A DNA stretch of 53,948 bases from Oceaniradius stylonematis (GCF_003149475.2 NZ_QFWV02000004.1:567691-621638), one strand, 5' to 3'. Counted from the stretch's first letter, positions 39,404 to 48,742 are shown. Notes: a model not told the origin generated them from the letters alone. Program-made: numbers and translations.

Positions 39404-42400
39404 TTGACCATCACCAAACTGCTCGTCGCCAACCGCTCCGAGATCGCCATCCGCGTGTTCCGCGCCGCCAACGAGCTTGGCATGACAACCGTCGCGATAT
39501 GGGCCGAGGAGGACAAGCTGGCGCTGCACCGGTTCAAGGCCGACGAGAGCTATCAGGTCGGCCGCGGCGGGCATCTGGACAAGGATCTCGGCCCGATCGA
39601 GAGCTATCTGTCCATCGAAGAAGTGATCCGCGTTGCCAAACAGTCGGGCGCCGATGCGATCCATCCCGGCTACGGGCTTCTGTCGGAAAGCCCCGAATTC
39701 GTCGATGCGTGCGATGAAGCCGGCATCATCTTCATCGGGCCGCGCGCCGACACGATGCGCGCGCTCGGCAACAAGGTCTCGGCCCGAAACCTCGCCGTCG
39801 AGGCGGGCGTGCCCGTGGTGCCGGCGACCGAGCCGCTGCCCGACGACATGGACAAGGTGCGCGCCATGGCCGCCGAGATCGGCTATCCGGTGATGCTGAA
39901 AGCGTCCTGGGGTGGGGGCGGACGCGGCATGCGCGCCATCCGCTCCGAGGACGATCTGGAACGCGAGGTGACCGAGGCCAAGCGCGAGGCGATGGCGGCG
40001 TTCGGCAAGGACGAGGTCTATCTGGAAAAGCTCGTCGAGCGGGCCCGCCATGTCGAGGTGCAGATCCTCGGCGACACGCACGGCAATGTCGTTCATCTGT
40101 TCGAGCGCGACTGCTCGATCCAGCGGCGCAACCAGAAGGTCGTCGAACGCGCGCCGGCGCCCTATCTCGACAATGCGCAACGCGCCGAACTGGCCGAACA
40201 TGCGATGAAGATCGCCCGCGCCACCGACTATGTCGGCGCCGGCACGGTCGAATTCCTGATGGATGCGGATACCGGCTCGTTTTACTTCATCGAGGTCAAT
40301 CCGCGCATCCAGGTCGAGCATACGGTTACCGAGGAAGTGACCGGCATCGACATCGTCAAGGCGCAGATCAGGATTCTCGAGGGCGAAAGGATCGGCGATC
40401 CGGCATCGGGCGTGCCGGCGCAGGAGGACATCGCGCTGCACGGCCATGCGCTGCAGTGCCGTATCACCACCGAAGATCCCGAGCAGAACTTCATTCCCGA
40501 TTATGGCCGGATCACCGCCTATCGGGGCGCGACCGGCTTCGGCATCCGGCTCGATGGCGGCACGGCCTATTCGGGCGCGGTGATCACGCGCTTTTACGAC
40601 CCGCTTCTGGAAAAGGTGACGGCCTGGGCGCCGACGCCCGAAGAAGCGATCCGGCGCATGGACCGGGCGCTGCGCGAGTTCCGCATCCGCGGCGTCGCCA
40701 CCAACCTGACCTTCCTTGAGGCGATCATCGGCCATGAGGATTTCAAGGCCAACCGCTACACGACCAAGTTCATCGACACGACGCCGGAGCTGTTCGCCGC
40801 CGTCAAGCGCCAGGACCGGGCGACCAAGCTCCTGACCTATCTGGCCGACGTCACCGTCAACGGCCATCCCGAGACCAAGGGCCGGCCGAAGCCGCCCGCC
40901 CATGCGGTGCCGCCGGAACCGCCCTTCGTCGGCGGGCCGGTGCCCGAAGGCGGCACCAAACGGATGCTGGACGAGATGGGGCCGGCGAAGTTCGGCCAAT
41001 GGCTGCGCGAACATGATCCGGTGATGATCACCGACACGACGATGCGCGACGGGCATCAGAGCCTGCTCGCAACGCGCATGCGCACCTACGACATGGGACG
41101 GATCGCCGGGACGTATGCGCGCGCGCTGCCGAACCTTCTGTCGCTGGAGTGCTGGGGCGGGGCGACCTTCGATGTCTCGATGCGGTTCCTCACCGAGGAC
41201 CCGTGGGAGAGGCTGTCCGTCATCCGCGAGGCGGCGCCGAACATTCTGTTGCAGATGCTGCTGCGCGGCGCCAACGGCGTCGGCTACACCAACTATCCCG
41301 ACAATGTGGTCAAGCACTTCGTCCGGCAGGCGGCGAGCGGCGGCATCGACCTGTTCCGCGTCTTCGATTGCCTGAACTGGGTGCCGAACATGCGCGTCGC
41401 CATGGACGCGGTCGCCGAGGAGAACAAGATCTGCGAGGCGGCGATCTGCTATACCGGCGACATCCTCAATTCGGCACGGCCGAAATACGATCTGAAATAC
41501 TATGTCGGCATGCTCAGGGAACTGGAAGCGGCCGGCGCGCACATGATCGCGGTCAAGGACATGGCGGGCCTTCTCAAGCCGGCCGCCGCGACGGTGCTTT
41601 TCAAGACGCTGCGCGAGGAAACGGATCTGGCGCTGCATTTCCACACGCACGACACGTCCGGCATCGCGGCGGCGACGATCCTTGCGGCGATCGATGCCGG
41701 CGTCGATGCGGTCGATGCCTCGATGGACGCCCTGTCGGGCCTGACGGCGCAGCCCTGCCTTGGTTCGATCGCCGAGGCGCTGACCGGCACCAAGCGCGAT
41801 CCGGGGCTGGACCCCGAATGGATCCGGCGCATTTCCTTCTACTGGGAAGCGGTCCGCGCCCAGTACGCCGCCTTCGAGAGCGATCTGAAGGGGCCGGCGT
41901 CGGAGGTCTATCTGCACGAAATGCCGGGCGGGCAGTTCACCAATCTGAAGGAACAGGCCCGCTCGCTCGGCCTCGACACGCGCTGGCACGAGGTCGCCCG
42001 CGCCTATCACGACGTCAACATGATGTTCGGCGACATCGTCAAGGTGACGCCGTCCTCCAAGGTGGTCGGCGACATGGCGCTGATGATGGTCAGCCAGGAT
42101 CTGACGGTCGCCGATGTCGAGAACCCCAAAAAGGACATCGCGTTCCCGGACTCGGTGGTCTCGATGATGCGCGGCGATCTGGGTCAGCCGCCGGGCGGCT
42201 GGCCGGAGGGCATCCAGAAAAAGGTGCTCAAGGGAGAAGAGCCCTACACCGACGTGCCTGGCTCTCTGCTTCCGCCGGAGGATCTGGACGCACGTCGCGC
42301 CGAAATCGAGGACAAGCTCGGCCGCGAACTGAACGAATATGAGTTCGCCGCCTATCTGATGTATCCCAAGGTGTTCACCGACTTCGCGCTGGCGCAGGAC

Positions 42401-42880
42401 AAATACGGGCCGGTCAGCGCGCTGCCGACACCCAACTATTTCTACGGTCTGCCGGCGGCCGAGGAGGTTTTCGTCGACATCGAAAAGGGCAAGACGCTGG
42501 TCATCCGCTGCCTTGCCGTCGGCGAGCCGGACGACAAGGGCATGGTGACGGTGTTCTTCGAGCTGAACGGCCAGCCAAGGCGCATCAAGGTGCCAGACCG
42601 GGTGCACGGCGCCGAAAGTTCGGTCGCCCGGCGCAAGGCCGAGGACGGTAACGAGGCCCATGTCGGCGCACCGATGCCGGGTGTCGTCTCGACCGTCTCG
42701 GTGGCCGGCGGCCAGGAGGTCAAGAAGGGCGACGTGCTGGTGTCGATCGAGGCGATGAAGATGGAAACCGCACTGCACGCCGAACGCGACGGCACGGTGT
42801 CCGACGTTCTGGTCAAGGCCGGGGACCAGATCGACGCCAAGGATTTGCTGGTGATTTACGCCGCCGGCCAGGCGGAATGA
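39404..42880 (+). CDS. pyc: Pyruvate carboxylase
   Basis: This biotin-dependent enzyme carboxylates pyruvate to oxaloacetate. In order it has biotin carboxylase (ATP-grasp, KASWGGGGRGMR), carboxyltransferase (ITDTTMRDGHQSLLATRMR; metal site VKDMAGLLKP and HFHTHDTSG) and the C-terminal biotin carrier with EAMKMET, its lysine about 40 residues from the end. The sequence is very close to the rhizobial enzyme. Start: TTG 39404 gives the family N-terminus TITKLLVANRSEIAIRV; ATG 39365 adds 13 residues. Its biotin importer operon follows directly. Confidence 0.97.
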   Translation: MTITKLLVANRSEIAIRVFRAANELGMTTVAIWAEEDKLALHRFKADESYQVGRGGHLDKDLGPIESYLSIEEVIRVAKQSGADAIHPGYGLLSESPEFVDACDEAGIIFIGPRADTMRALGNKVSARNLAVEAGVPVVPATEPLPDDMDKVRAMAAEIGYPVMLKASWGGGGRGMRAIRSEDDLEREVTEAKREAMAAFGKDEVYLEKLVERARHVEVQILGDTHGNVVHLFERDCSIQRRNQKVVERAPAPYLDNAQRAELAEHAMKIARATDYVGAGTVEFLMDADTGSFYFIEVNPRIQVEHTVTEEVTGIDIVKAQIRILEGERIGDPASGVPAQEDIALHGHALQCRITTEDPEQNFIPDYGRITAYRGATGFGIRLDGGTAYSGAVITRFYDPLLEKVTAWAPTPEEAIRRMDRALREFRIRGVATNLTFLEAIIGHEDFKANRYTTKFIDTTPELFAAVKRQDRATKLLTYLADVTVNGHPETKGRPKPPAHAVPPEPPFVGGPVPEGGTKRMLDEMGPAKFGQWLREHDPVMITDTTMRDGHQSLLATRMRTYDMGRIAGTYARALPNLLSLECWGGATFDVSMRFLTEDPWERLSVIREAAPNILLQMLLRGANGVGYTNYPDNVVKHFVRQAASGGIDLFRVFDCLNWVPNMRVAMDAVAEENKICEAAICYTGDILNSARPKYDLKYYVGMLRELEAAGAHMIAVKDMAGLLKPAAATVLFKTLREETDLALHFHTHDTSGIAAATILAAIDAGVDAVDASMDALSGLTAQPCLGSIAEALTGTKRDPGLDPEWIRRISFYWEAVRAQYAAFESDLKGPASEVYLHEMPGGQFTNLKEQARSLGLDTRWHEVARAYHDVNMMFGDIVKVTPSSKVVGDMALMMVSQDLTVADVENPKKDIAFPDSVVSMMRGDLGQPPGGWPEGIQKKVLKGEEPYTDVPGSLLPPEDLDARRAEIEDKLGRELNEYEFAAYLMYPKVFTDFALAQDKYGPVSALPTPNYFYGLPAAEEVFVDIEKGKTLVIRCLAVGEPDDKGMVTVFFELNGQPRRIKVPDRVHGAESSVARRKAEDGNEAHVGAPMPGVVSTVSVAGGQEVKKGDVLVSIEAMKMETALHAERDGTVSDVLVKAGDQIDAKDLLVIYAAGQAE

Positions 42881-42927
42881 GGGCCGCGCCCCGCGGTGAA
42901 TGCGACCTTCGGCACTTTTGGTTCGTC

Positions 42928-42953
42928 ACCACTTACCTTATTATGTGAGTGGT
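42928..42953 (+). promoter_or_regulatory. Dyad overlapping a -10-like box upstream of bioY
   Basis: ACCACTTAC and GTGAGTGGT form an inverted repeat (8 of 9 pairs) around CTTATTAT. The TATTAT at 42939-42944 is a good -10 element, with TTGGTT at 42918-42923 as a weak -35. A repressor on this dyad would block the promoter of the bioYMN operon. It is not the known BioR motif (TTATCTATAA-like). Confidence 0.5.
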
Positions 42954-43134
42954 TGCTTACTGAAAAGCGCCGGCCGGTCACCGGCACGGCGCGACCGGGC
43001 TTGAGCGGCGGGCAATGCGCCCTTGGCGTGACGGGGCGAATTGGCCTAAACCGCATCCCGAACGATGGGACGTCGCTCGGAGATGGGGCATTCCGCCCGC
43101 CGGGTCTCCTCGCATTCAGGATCACAAAGCTCAG

Positions 43135-43689
43135 ATGACCAACGAAAAAACCCGCGACATCGTCCTGATCGCACTTTTTGCCGCGATCATGGCCGTGCTC
43201 GGCGTCTTCCCGCCGATCACGCTGCCGCTCGTCGGCGTGCCGATCACCGCCCAGTCGCTTGGCGTGATGCTGGCAGGCGGCATATTGGGCGCACGGCGGG
43301 GCGCGCTCGCCATGGTTCTTTTCCTGGTGCTGGTCGCTGCCGGCCTGCCGCTCCTGTCCGGCGGCAGGGGCGGTTTCGCGGTCTTTCTGGGGCCAAGCGG
43401 CGGCTTTCTGGTCGGCTGGATCGTCGCCGCCTTCGTCGTCGGTCTGATGGTCGAACGGTTCTGGCCGCGGCTCGGCCATGTCAACGCGTTCGCCGCCTGC
43501 GTCTTCGGCGGTATCGTCGTCCTCTATGCGATCGGCATTCCGTGGATCGCGTTCGCCGCCGAGATTTCGATCGCGCAGGCCTTTGTCGGCTCGATGCCGT
43601 TCGTGCCGGGCGATGTGATCAAGGCGGTCATCGCCGCGACCGTCATCGTGACCGTGGCGCGGTCCTACCCGGTCATCGTGTCGCGCTAG
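43135..43689 (+). CDS. bioY: Biotin transporter substrate-binding subunit BioY
   Basis: The 184-residue protein is the S-component of a biotin ECF transporter. It has six membrane helices, with LVGVPITAQSLGVMLAGGILGARRGALAM and GGRGGFAVFLGPSGGFLVGWIVAAF being the BioY core. It binds biotin with high affinity and is energised by BioM and BioN encoded next to it. It follows pyc, the main biotinylated enzyme in this window. ATG 43135 has only a weak ribosome binding site. Confidence 0.96.
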   Translation: MTNEKTRDIVLIALFAAIMAVLGVFPPITLPLVGVPITAQSLGVMLAGGILGARRGALAMVLFLVLVAAGLPLLSGGRGGFAVFLGPSGGFLVGWIVAAFVVGLMVERFWPRLGHVNAFAACVFGGIVVLYAIGIPWIAFAAEISIAQAFVGSMPFVPGDVIKAVIAATVIVTVARSYPVIVSR

Positions 43690-43722
43690 CGGACCCATCT
43701 TGCACGCGGGAAGGCGCAGCCA

Positions 43723-44403
43723 TTGATCCAGCTTGAAGGGGTGACCGTTCGCAAGGGCGATACGCTCATACTAGACGCGATCTCGGTGACGCTCACCGAA
43801 CGGCGGATCGGCATTATCGGGGCGAACGGATCGGGCAAGAGCACGTTCGCGCGGCTGCTCAACGGGCTGGAACGGCCGACCACAGGCACAGTCCGGGTCG
43901 ACGGGCAGCCGACGGACCGGAAATCGCCGCTGGGCAAGGTGGGCTTCGTTTTCCAGAATCCCGACAACCAGATCGTCATGCCGCTGGTCGATGAGGATCT
44001 GGCGTTCGGTCTTCGAAAATCCGGCCTGTCGAAGTTCGAGATCGGTGCGCGCGTGCGTAGCCATCTGGACCGGTTCGGGCTCACCCACCTGAGCGAGCGG
44101 CGCACCCACGAACTGAGCGGCGGCGAAAAGCAGCTTGTCGCGCTGATCGGCGTTCTGGTGATGGAGCCGGCGATCATCGTGCTGGACGAGCCGACCACAT
44201 TGCTCGACCTGCGCAACCGGCGCATACTGGTCTCGTTTCTGGACAGGCTCGACCAGACGCTGATTGTGGTGAGCCACGATCTGGAGCTGATGGCGTCGAT
44301 GGACCGTCTCATCTGGATTGACGAGAGACGGATTCGCGGCGACGGCGATGCCGGCGACATTGTGCGCGCCTACCGGGAGGCGATAGCGACCGAACCATGC
44401 TGA
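43723..44403 (+). CDS. bioM: Biotin ECF transporter ATPase BioM
   Basis: The 226-residue ATPase drives the BioMNY importer. Walker A GANGSGKSTF, the signature LSGGEKQLVA and Walker B IIVLDEPTTLLDL are present. The start codon is TTG 43723, after GGGAAGG. It overlaps bioN by 7 bases and follows bioY by 33. An early FQNPDNQIVMPLVDEDLAFGL segment is typical of ECF ATPases. Confidence 0.95.
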   Translation: MIQLEGVTVRKGDTLILDAISVTLTERRIGIIGANGSGKSTFARLLNGLERPTTGTVRVDGQPTDRKSPLGKVGFVFQNPDNQIVMPLVDEDLAFGLRKSGLSKFEIGARVRSHLDRFGLTHLSERRTHELSGGEKQLVALIGVLVMEPAIIVLDEPTTLLDLRNRRILVSFLDRLDQTLIVVSHDLELMASMDRLIWIDERRIRGDGDAGDIVRAYREAIATEPC

Positions 44404-45032
44404 CAAGCGATTACGTCCCCGGAGACAGCGCCGTTCATCGCGCCCGGCCGCTGATCAAGGTCGGCCTGCTGTTCGTCTTCTGTACATGGCTTTTCTTGCA
44501 GGAGGGCTGGCTGTCGCTGAGCGTCGCCGGGATGGCACTGGCGGCGCTCCTTGCTGTCGCGCGCATTCCGCCGAGGATGGTTTTTGCCGCCGTCCGTCCG
44601 GCCCTGTGGGTGCTTGGCCTGATCTTCCTGGCGCAGCTCTTTCTCGCCGACTGGCGTTTCGCCGGCTTCGTCGTGCTGCGCTTTGCCGTGATGATCCTCG
44701 CCGCGTCGCTTTTGACGCTGACCACGCGGACGAGCGATCTGGTCGAGGCCATCGAAGGCGCCTTGAGCCAATTTCTTCCGCAAAGATCGGCCGAAGCGAT
44801 CAGCCTCGCCCTGTCTTTGTGCCTGCGCTTCATCCCGAGGGTCCGCGACATCTTCGATGAGGTGAAGAATGCGCAAAGGGCGCGGGGGCTGGGGACGAGC
44901 TGGCGGGCGCTGGTCACGCCGACCATCGTCCGGGCGCTCAAGTCGGCCGACGAGATCGCGCGGGCCATCGTGGCGCGCTCGCCTGGCCCCGCCGACGGAC
45001 CGGCAATGCCGGATGGCCGCCATGTCCGGTGA
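44397..45032 (+). CDS. bioN: Biotin ECF transporter transmembrane subunit BioN
   Basis: The 211-residue T-component has about four or five membrane helices and the cytoplasmic coupling motif QRARGLGTSWRAL (the Ala-Arg-Gly signature of EcfT). It joins BioY to the BioM ATPase. It overlaps bioM by 7 bases and the next gene by 11, in a tightly coupled operon. Confidence 0.93.
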   Translation: MLTSDYVPGDSAVHRARPLIKVGLLFVFCTWLFLQEGWLSLSVAGMALAALLAVARIPPRMVFAAVRPALWVLGLIFLAQLFLADWRFAGFVVLRFAVMILAASLLTLTTRTSDLVEAIEGALSQFLPQRSAEAISLALSLCLRFIPRVRDIFDEVKNAQRARGLGTSWRALVTPTIVRALKSADEIARAIVARSPGPADGPAMPDGRHVR

Positions 45033-45723
45033 CGACGCGACCGAAGCGGACGCCGGGCAGTTCGCCGATCTGGTCCGCAAGCGCCGGTCGGTGCGCGCCT
45101 ATCTCGACACCGATGTCAGCCGCGCGCAGATCGAAGCCATCCTTGACATGGCACGCCACGCGCCGAGCGGCGGCAACATGCAGCCATGGAATGTCCATGT
45201 GCTCGGCCGGCAAACGATCGGCGAGTTGGGCGATGCGATCCGGACGGCGCTCGCCGAGCCCGACTACGTCGAGACAGGCGATTACCGCTACTATCCGGCA
45301 CGACCCGTCGCGCCCTATGGCGACCGCATCCGGCAGGCGGGCCACGATCTTTACGAGGCGCTGGGGATCGGCCGCCGGGACGTGGCCGCGCGCCGCGAAC
45401 AGAAGCTGAAGAATTTCGATTTTTTCGGCGCGCCAGCCGGCCTTCTGGTGACGATCGATGCGCGGCTGGAGCGCGGAAGCTGGATCGATGTCGGCCTGTT
45501 CCTCAACGCGCTGTCGCTGGCGATCGTCAGCCAGGGGCTCGGATGCTGCCTGCAGGCCAGCTTTTCGAGCCATGGCGATGCGGTGCGGCGGGTGCTGGGC
45601 CTTGAGCGCGATGCGCTGGTCGTCTGCGGCGTCGCCGTCGGCCATGCCGACGAGACCCATCCGGTCAACCGGCAGCCGCTGCGCCGTCAGGACGTTGCCG
45701 AATTTGTGCGGTTTCACCCATGA
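45022..45723 (+). CDS. Nitroreductase family protein
   Basis: The 233-residue protein binds FMN through RKRRSVRAYLDTD and GLGCCLQASF. It belongs to the nitroreductase fold and may reduce nitro compounds, quinones or flavins; a BluB function is not supported. ATG 45022 (MSGDDATEADAGQ) lies inside the 3' end of bioN. It overlaps the next gene by four bases. Its place in the biotin operon suggests a linked role, which is inference. Confidence 0.85.
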   Translation: MSGDDATEADAGQFADLVRKRRSVRAYLDTDVSRAQIEAILDMARHAPSGGNMQPWNVHVLGRQTIGELGDAIRTALAEPDYVETGDYRYYPARPVAPYGDRIRQAGHDLYEALGIGRRDVAARREQKLKNFDFFGAPAGLLVTIDARLERGSWIDVGLFLNALSLAIVSQGLGCCLQASFSSHGDAVRRVLGLERDALVVCGVAVGHADETHPVNRQPLRRQDVAEFVRFHP

Positions 45724-46142
45724 TCGAAATTCGCGGCCATCATCTGCTGTGCGCCGTAACCTTTGTCGGGCGGGGCTATTCGCGCCGGTTCGAACGCGAT
45801 TACAGGCGCGTCATCGCGCGCATGAACGACAATGAGGAGATGGTCATCGTTGGCGGGCCCGACGCGATATGCGCGTCGGTAAAGGATTGCGCGGGCAGCC
45901 ATTGCCATGAGGAGCGGATCGTCGCCCGCGACCGGGCCGCCCTGGCCGCAATATCGGCGCTGACGGGACGCATGCTGACGGTCGGCTCGCGGATCATGCC
46001 GCACGATGTCTTCACCGCGCGCCACCGGGCGGCGTTTCGCGATGGGACGATCCGCGCCGCCTGTGCCGATTGCCAATGGTCGGACCTGTGCGACCGGATC
46101 GCCGCCGACGGCTTTCAGACGACTTTGCTGGACCGGCGGTGA
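45720..46142 (+). CDS. DUF1284 Cys-rich protein
   Basis: The 140-residue protein matches DUF1284. It begins MIEIRGHHLLCAVTFVGRGYS and contains two clusters of cysteines: CASVKDCAGSHC and CADCQWSDLC. These spacings suggest an iron-sulfur cluster or zinc site. No function is known. It overlaps the nitroreductase by four bases and is followed by the acyl-CoA ligase after 14 bases. Confidence 0.82.
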   Translation: MIEIRGHHLLCAVTFVGRGYSRRFERDYRRVIARMNDNEEMVIVGGPDAICASVKDCAGSHCHEERIVARDRAALAAISALTGRMLTVGSRIMPHDVFTARHRAAFRDGTIRAACADCQWSDLCDRIAADGFQTTLLDRR

Positions 46143-46156
46143 GGGGATCGGCGGTC

Positions 46157-47602
46157 ATGGCGTCGCGCATTGCATTGTCGATCCTTGAACATCTGCGCAC
46201 GCGCCCCGGCGCGCCGGTCCTGCATTTCGGAACCGGGACGATCAGCGCCGGCGATCTGGCGGACAGGATCGACCGGCTGTCGCGCGGGCTGCGGTCGCTG
46301 GACCGGCATGGGCGCATCGGGATCGCGATGGAGACGGCGCCGGACACGCTGGCGCTGTTCATCGCTTCGCTGATCGCCGCGCGCGAAACCTTCGTGCTCG
46401 ATCCGTCCTGGCCGGAGGCGACGATCGCCCACGTCACGGCCAGCACCGGGCTCGATGCCGTCGTCGCCCAGATGGACGCAGCGCCCGCCGGGGCGATCGG
46501 CGCCGAAACGCTCGCCCGGATGGGTGCCGACGCGCAGGTGCCCTTCTCGATGGATGAGGATGCGGCCGAACCGCTCTTCACCCTCTTCACCTCCGGCTCC
46601 ACGGGCATGCCCAAGGGCTGCCGGCGCACCGAAACCTCCTGGTTGAGAAGTTTCGAGGCCGACCGCGCGCTCGCCGATCTTGAGGGGCGGGACCTGGTGC
46701 TGGTTCCGGGCAATCTGGCGCATTCGCTGTTTCTCTATGCGGCGGTGCGTGGCCTGTGGGCCGGCTGCGCCATCGCGCTCTTTCCCCGCTTTCGTCCGGA
46801 CCGGGTGTTGGCGCTTGCCGACCGGTTCGGCGATTGCGCCATGTTTGCCGTGCCCACCCAGTTGAGCGCGCTTTGCGCGGCGGCCGAGCGCCGGCATCCG
46901 GGCGTCAAGCGCGTGCTGCTCACGGGCTCCAAGCTGCCTTCCGCGGTCGCCGGACAGGCGCGGCACACATTTCCCGGCGCGGCCCTCATCGAGTTCTACG
47001 GCACGACCGAACTGAGCTACGTCGCCGCTCGTCATGTCGATGCCAACGATCCGCCCTCGCTGGTCGGCAAGCCGCTTGCCGGCGTCGATGTGATGGTCGT
47101 CGACGATGCGGGCGCGCCATGCCCGCCCGGCGCCAGGGGCCGCGTTTTCGTCCGGAGCGGCATGGCGTTCGACGGCTATGTCCGGAACGGGCGCTTCGAG
47201 CCGGCAGAGGCGTCGATCGGCGTCGGCGACGCGGGATGGCTGGACGAAGAGGGCAACCTGCATCTGGACGGGCGGATCGACCGCATGTTCCAGTCGAGCG
47301 GACGCAACATCGTCCCCGAAACCATCGAGGCGGCGCTTGCGGCGATGGAGGGCATCGAGGCCGCGGCCGTGTTCGGCATCCCGGACCCTGTGCGCGAGCA
47401 TCGCATCGTCGCGGTGCTCAAGGCGCCGGTCGCGTCCGGCCGGTCGGCGATCGTCGGCGGCCTGAAGAAGAGCCTGCCGCCCTATGCGATCCCCGGACAC
47501 TATTTCGAATGCGGCGACTGGCCGCTGACCGTTTCGGGCAAGCCGGATCTGGTCACGCTGCGCGAACGGCTCGACGGCGGAACGCTGGAGCCGCTTGCGT
47601 GA
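46157..47602 (+). CDS. AMP-dependent acyl-CoA synthetase-like protein
   Basis: The 481-residue enzyme is of the ANL superfamily. The phosphate-binding loop is FTSGSTGMPKGCRRT, the adenylate motif is EFYGTTELSY, the hinge is DGRIDRMFQSSGRNI, and the C-terminal lysine is in VSGKPDL. It should activate a carboxylic acid as acyl-AMP and acyl-CoA. ATG 46157 follows GAGGGG. Its stop overlaps the thiolase GTG (GTGA). Its place behind bioYMN and before a thiolase resembles Bacillus yhfT-yhfS next to a bioY paralogue, so the acid may relate to biotin or pimelate. Confidence 0.85.
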   Translation: MASRIALSILEHLRTRPGAPVLHFGTGTISAGDLADRIDRLSRGLRSLDRHGRIGIAMETAPDTLALFIASLIAARETFVLDPSWPEATIAHVTASTGLDAVVAQMDAAPAGAIGAETLARMGADAQVPFSMDEDAAEPLFTLFTSGSTGMPKGCRRTETSWLRSFEADRALADLEGRDLVLVPGNLAHSLFLYAAVRGLWAGCAIALFPRFRPDRVLALADRFGDCAMFAVPTQLSALCAAAERRHPGVKRVLLTGSKLPSAVAGQARHTFPGAALIEFYGTTELSYVAARHVDANDPPSLVGKPLAGVDVMVVDDAGAPCPPGARGRVFVRSGMAFDGYVRNGRFEPAEASIGVGDAGWLDEEGNLHLDGRIDRMFQSSGRNIVPETIEAALAAMEGIEAAAVFGIPDPVREHRIVAVLKAPVASGRSAIVGGLKKSLPPYAIPGHYFECGDWPLTVSGKPDLVTLRERLDGGTLEPLA

Positions 47603-48735
47603 GCGGCGCGGTGTGGATGGCCGGCGCCCGCCGGACCCCGGTCGCCCCGCGCGGCGGCGCGTTCGCAGGGCTCGACGCGCACCGGATCGGCGCGGCGCCG
47701 ATCACGGCCCTTGTCGATGACCTCGGCCTTGCCGGCGATGCTGTGGGCTGCGTCATTTTCGGAAACGGCGTTTATGGCGGCGGCAATCCGGCCCGGCTGT
47801 CGGCGCTCGCCGCCGGCCTGCCCGAAACCGTTCCGGCGATGACCATCGATACGCAATGCTGCGGCGGGCTGGACGCGATCCATCTCGCGCACAGCCTCGT
47901 CGCCTCGGGCGCGCACGAATTCGTTCTTGCCGGCGGCGTCGAATCCTACAGCGCCGCGCCGCGCCGCTTCCGGCGTTCGGCGGCGGGAGAAGCGGATGTC
48001 GAATATCAGCGGCCGCCCTTTTCGCCCTGGCCCGGGCGCGATCCGGACATGCTCGAAGCGGCCGCGCTTCTGGCGCGGCAGATGGGAATTACGCGAGCGG
48101 AACAGGAGGCGTTCGCCTGCCGCAGCCATGCCGATGCGCTCACCGCGCGGGAAAGGCTCGCCGCCGAATGCGTGCCGCTCGGCGGTCTTGCCCATGACGC
48201 GTTCACCCGGCGGATCGGCCCGAAGCTGTGCGCGCGGCTGCCGGTCCTGGCCGGCGATGATGCGCACGGGCTGACCACGGCGACCACGGCTGTCGAAGCC
48301 GATGCGGGCGCGGTCTGCGCGATCGTCTCGGACGGTTTTTTGGCGGCCCATCCGCATCTCAAACCGCGGGCGATCCGGGTCGCCGGCGGCCTGTCGCTGG
48401 GCGACGATCCCGCCATGCCGGCACTGGCGCCTGTGGCGGCGGTCCGCGAGACGCTGGCTCGCTTTTCCTTGGCGATGGATGGGTTCGACGTGTTCGAACT
48501 GATGGAGGCGTTCGCCGTGCAGGCGATTGCGTGCATCCGGCTGGCCGGCTTTGCGCCGGAGCGGACCAATCTGGGCGGCGGCGCGCTTGCGCGGGGTCAT
48601 CCGGTCGGCGCATCGGGCGCGACCAACGCGGTGCGGCTCTACCATGAAATGCTGGTTCGGCCCGAGGCCGGCAAGGGCCTTGCCGCGATCGCCGGCGCGG
48701 GCGGGCTCGCCGCAACGCTAGTGCTTGCGCGGTAA
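47599..48735 (+). CDS. Thiolase-like protein lacking the second catalytic cysteine
   Basis: The 378-residue protein has the two-domain thiolase fold. The nucleophile Cys87 lies in TIDTQCCGGLDAIHLA, and the histidine motif is GGGALARGHPVGASGATNAV. The usual C-terminal cysteine (in LATLCIGGGxG) is replaced by Ala365 in LAAIAGAGGLAATL, so normal claisen or thiolysis chemistry may be changed. The GTG start overlaps the ligase stop. It is the last gene of the bioYMN operon. Confidence 0.83.
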   Translation: MSGAVWMAGARRTPVAPRGGAFAGLDAHRIGAAPITALVDDLGLAGDAVGCVIFGNGVYGGGNPARLSALAAGLPETVPAMTIDTQCCGGLDAIHLAHSLVASGAHEFVLAGGVESYSAAPRRFRRSAAGEADVEYQRPPFSPWPGRDPDMLEAAALLARQMGITRAEQEAFACRSHADALTARERLAAECVPLGGLAHDAFTRRIGPKLCARLPVLAGDDAHGLTTATTAVEADAGAVCAIVSDGFLAAHPHLKPRAIRVAGGLSLGDDPAMPALAPVAAVRETLARFSLAMDGFDVFELMEAFAVQAIACIRLAGFAPERTNLGGGALARGHPVGASGATNAVRLYHEMLVRPEAGKGLAAIAGAGGLAATLVLAR

Positions 48736-48742
48736 GGCCGGA

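Noticed and set aside
39293-42778. 1161-codon minus-strand frame opposite pyc
   Set aside because: Antisense shadow of a certain gene; composition is rich in Arg, Asp, Gly and His as expected for this frame.
42881-43134. BioR operator before bioY
   Set aside because: No TTATCTATAA-like sequence is present; only the different dyad was found.
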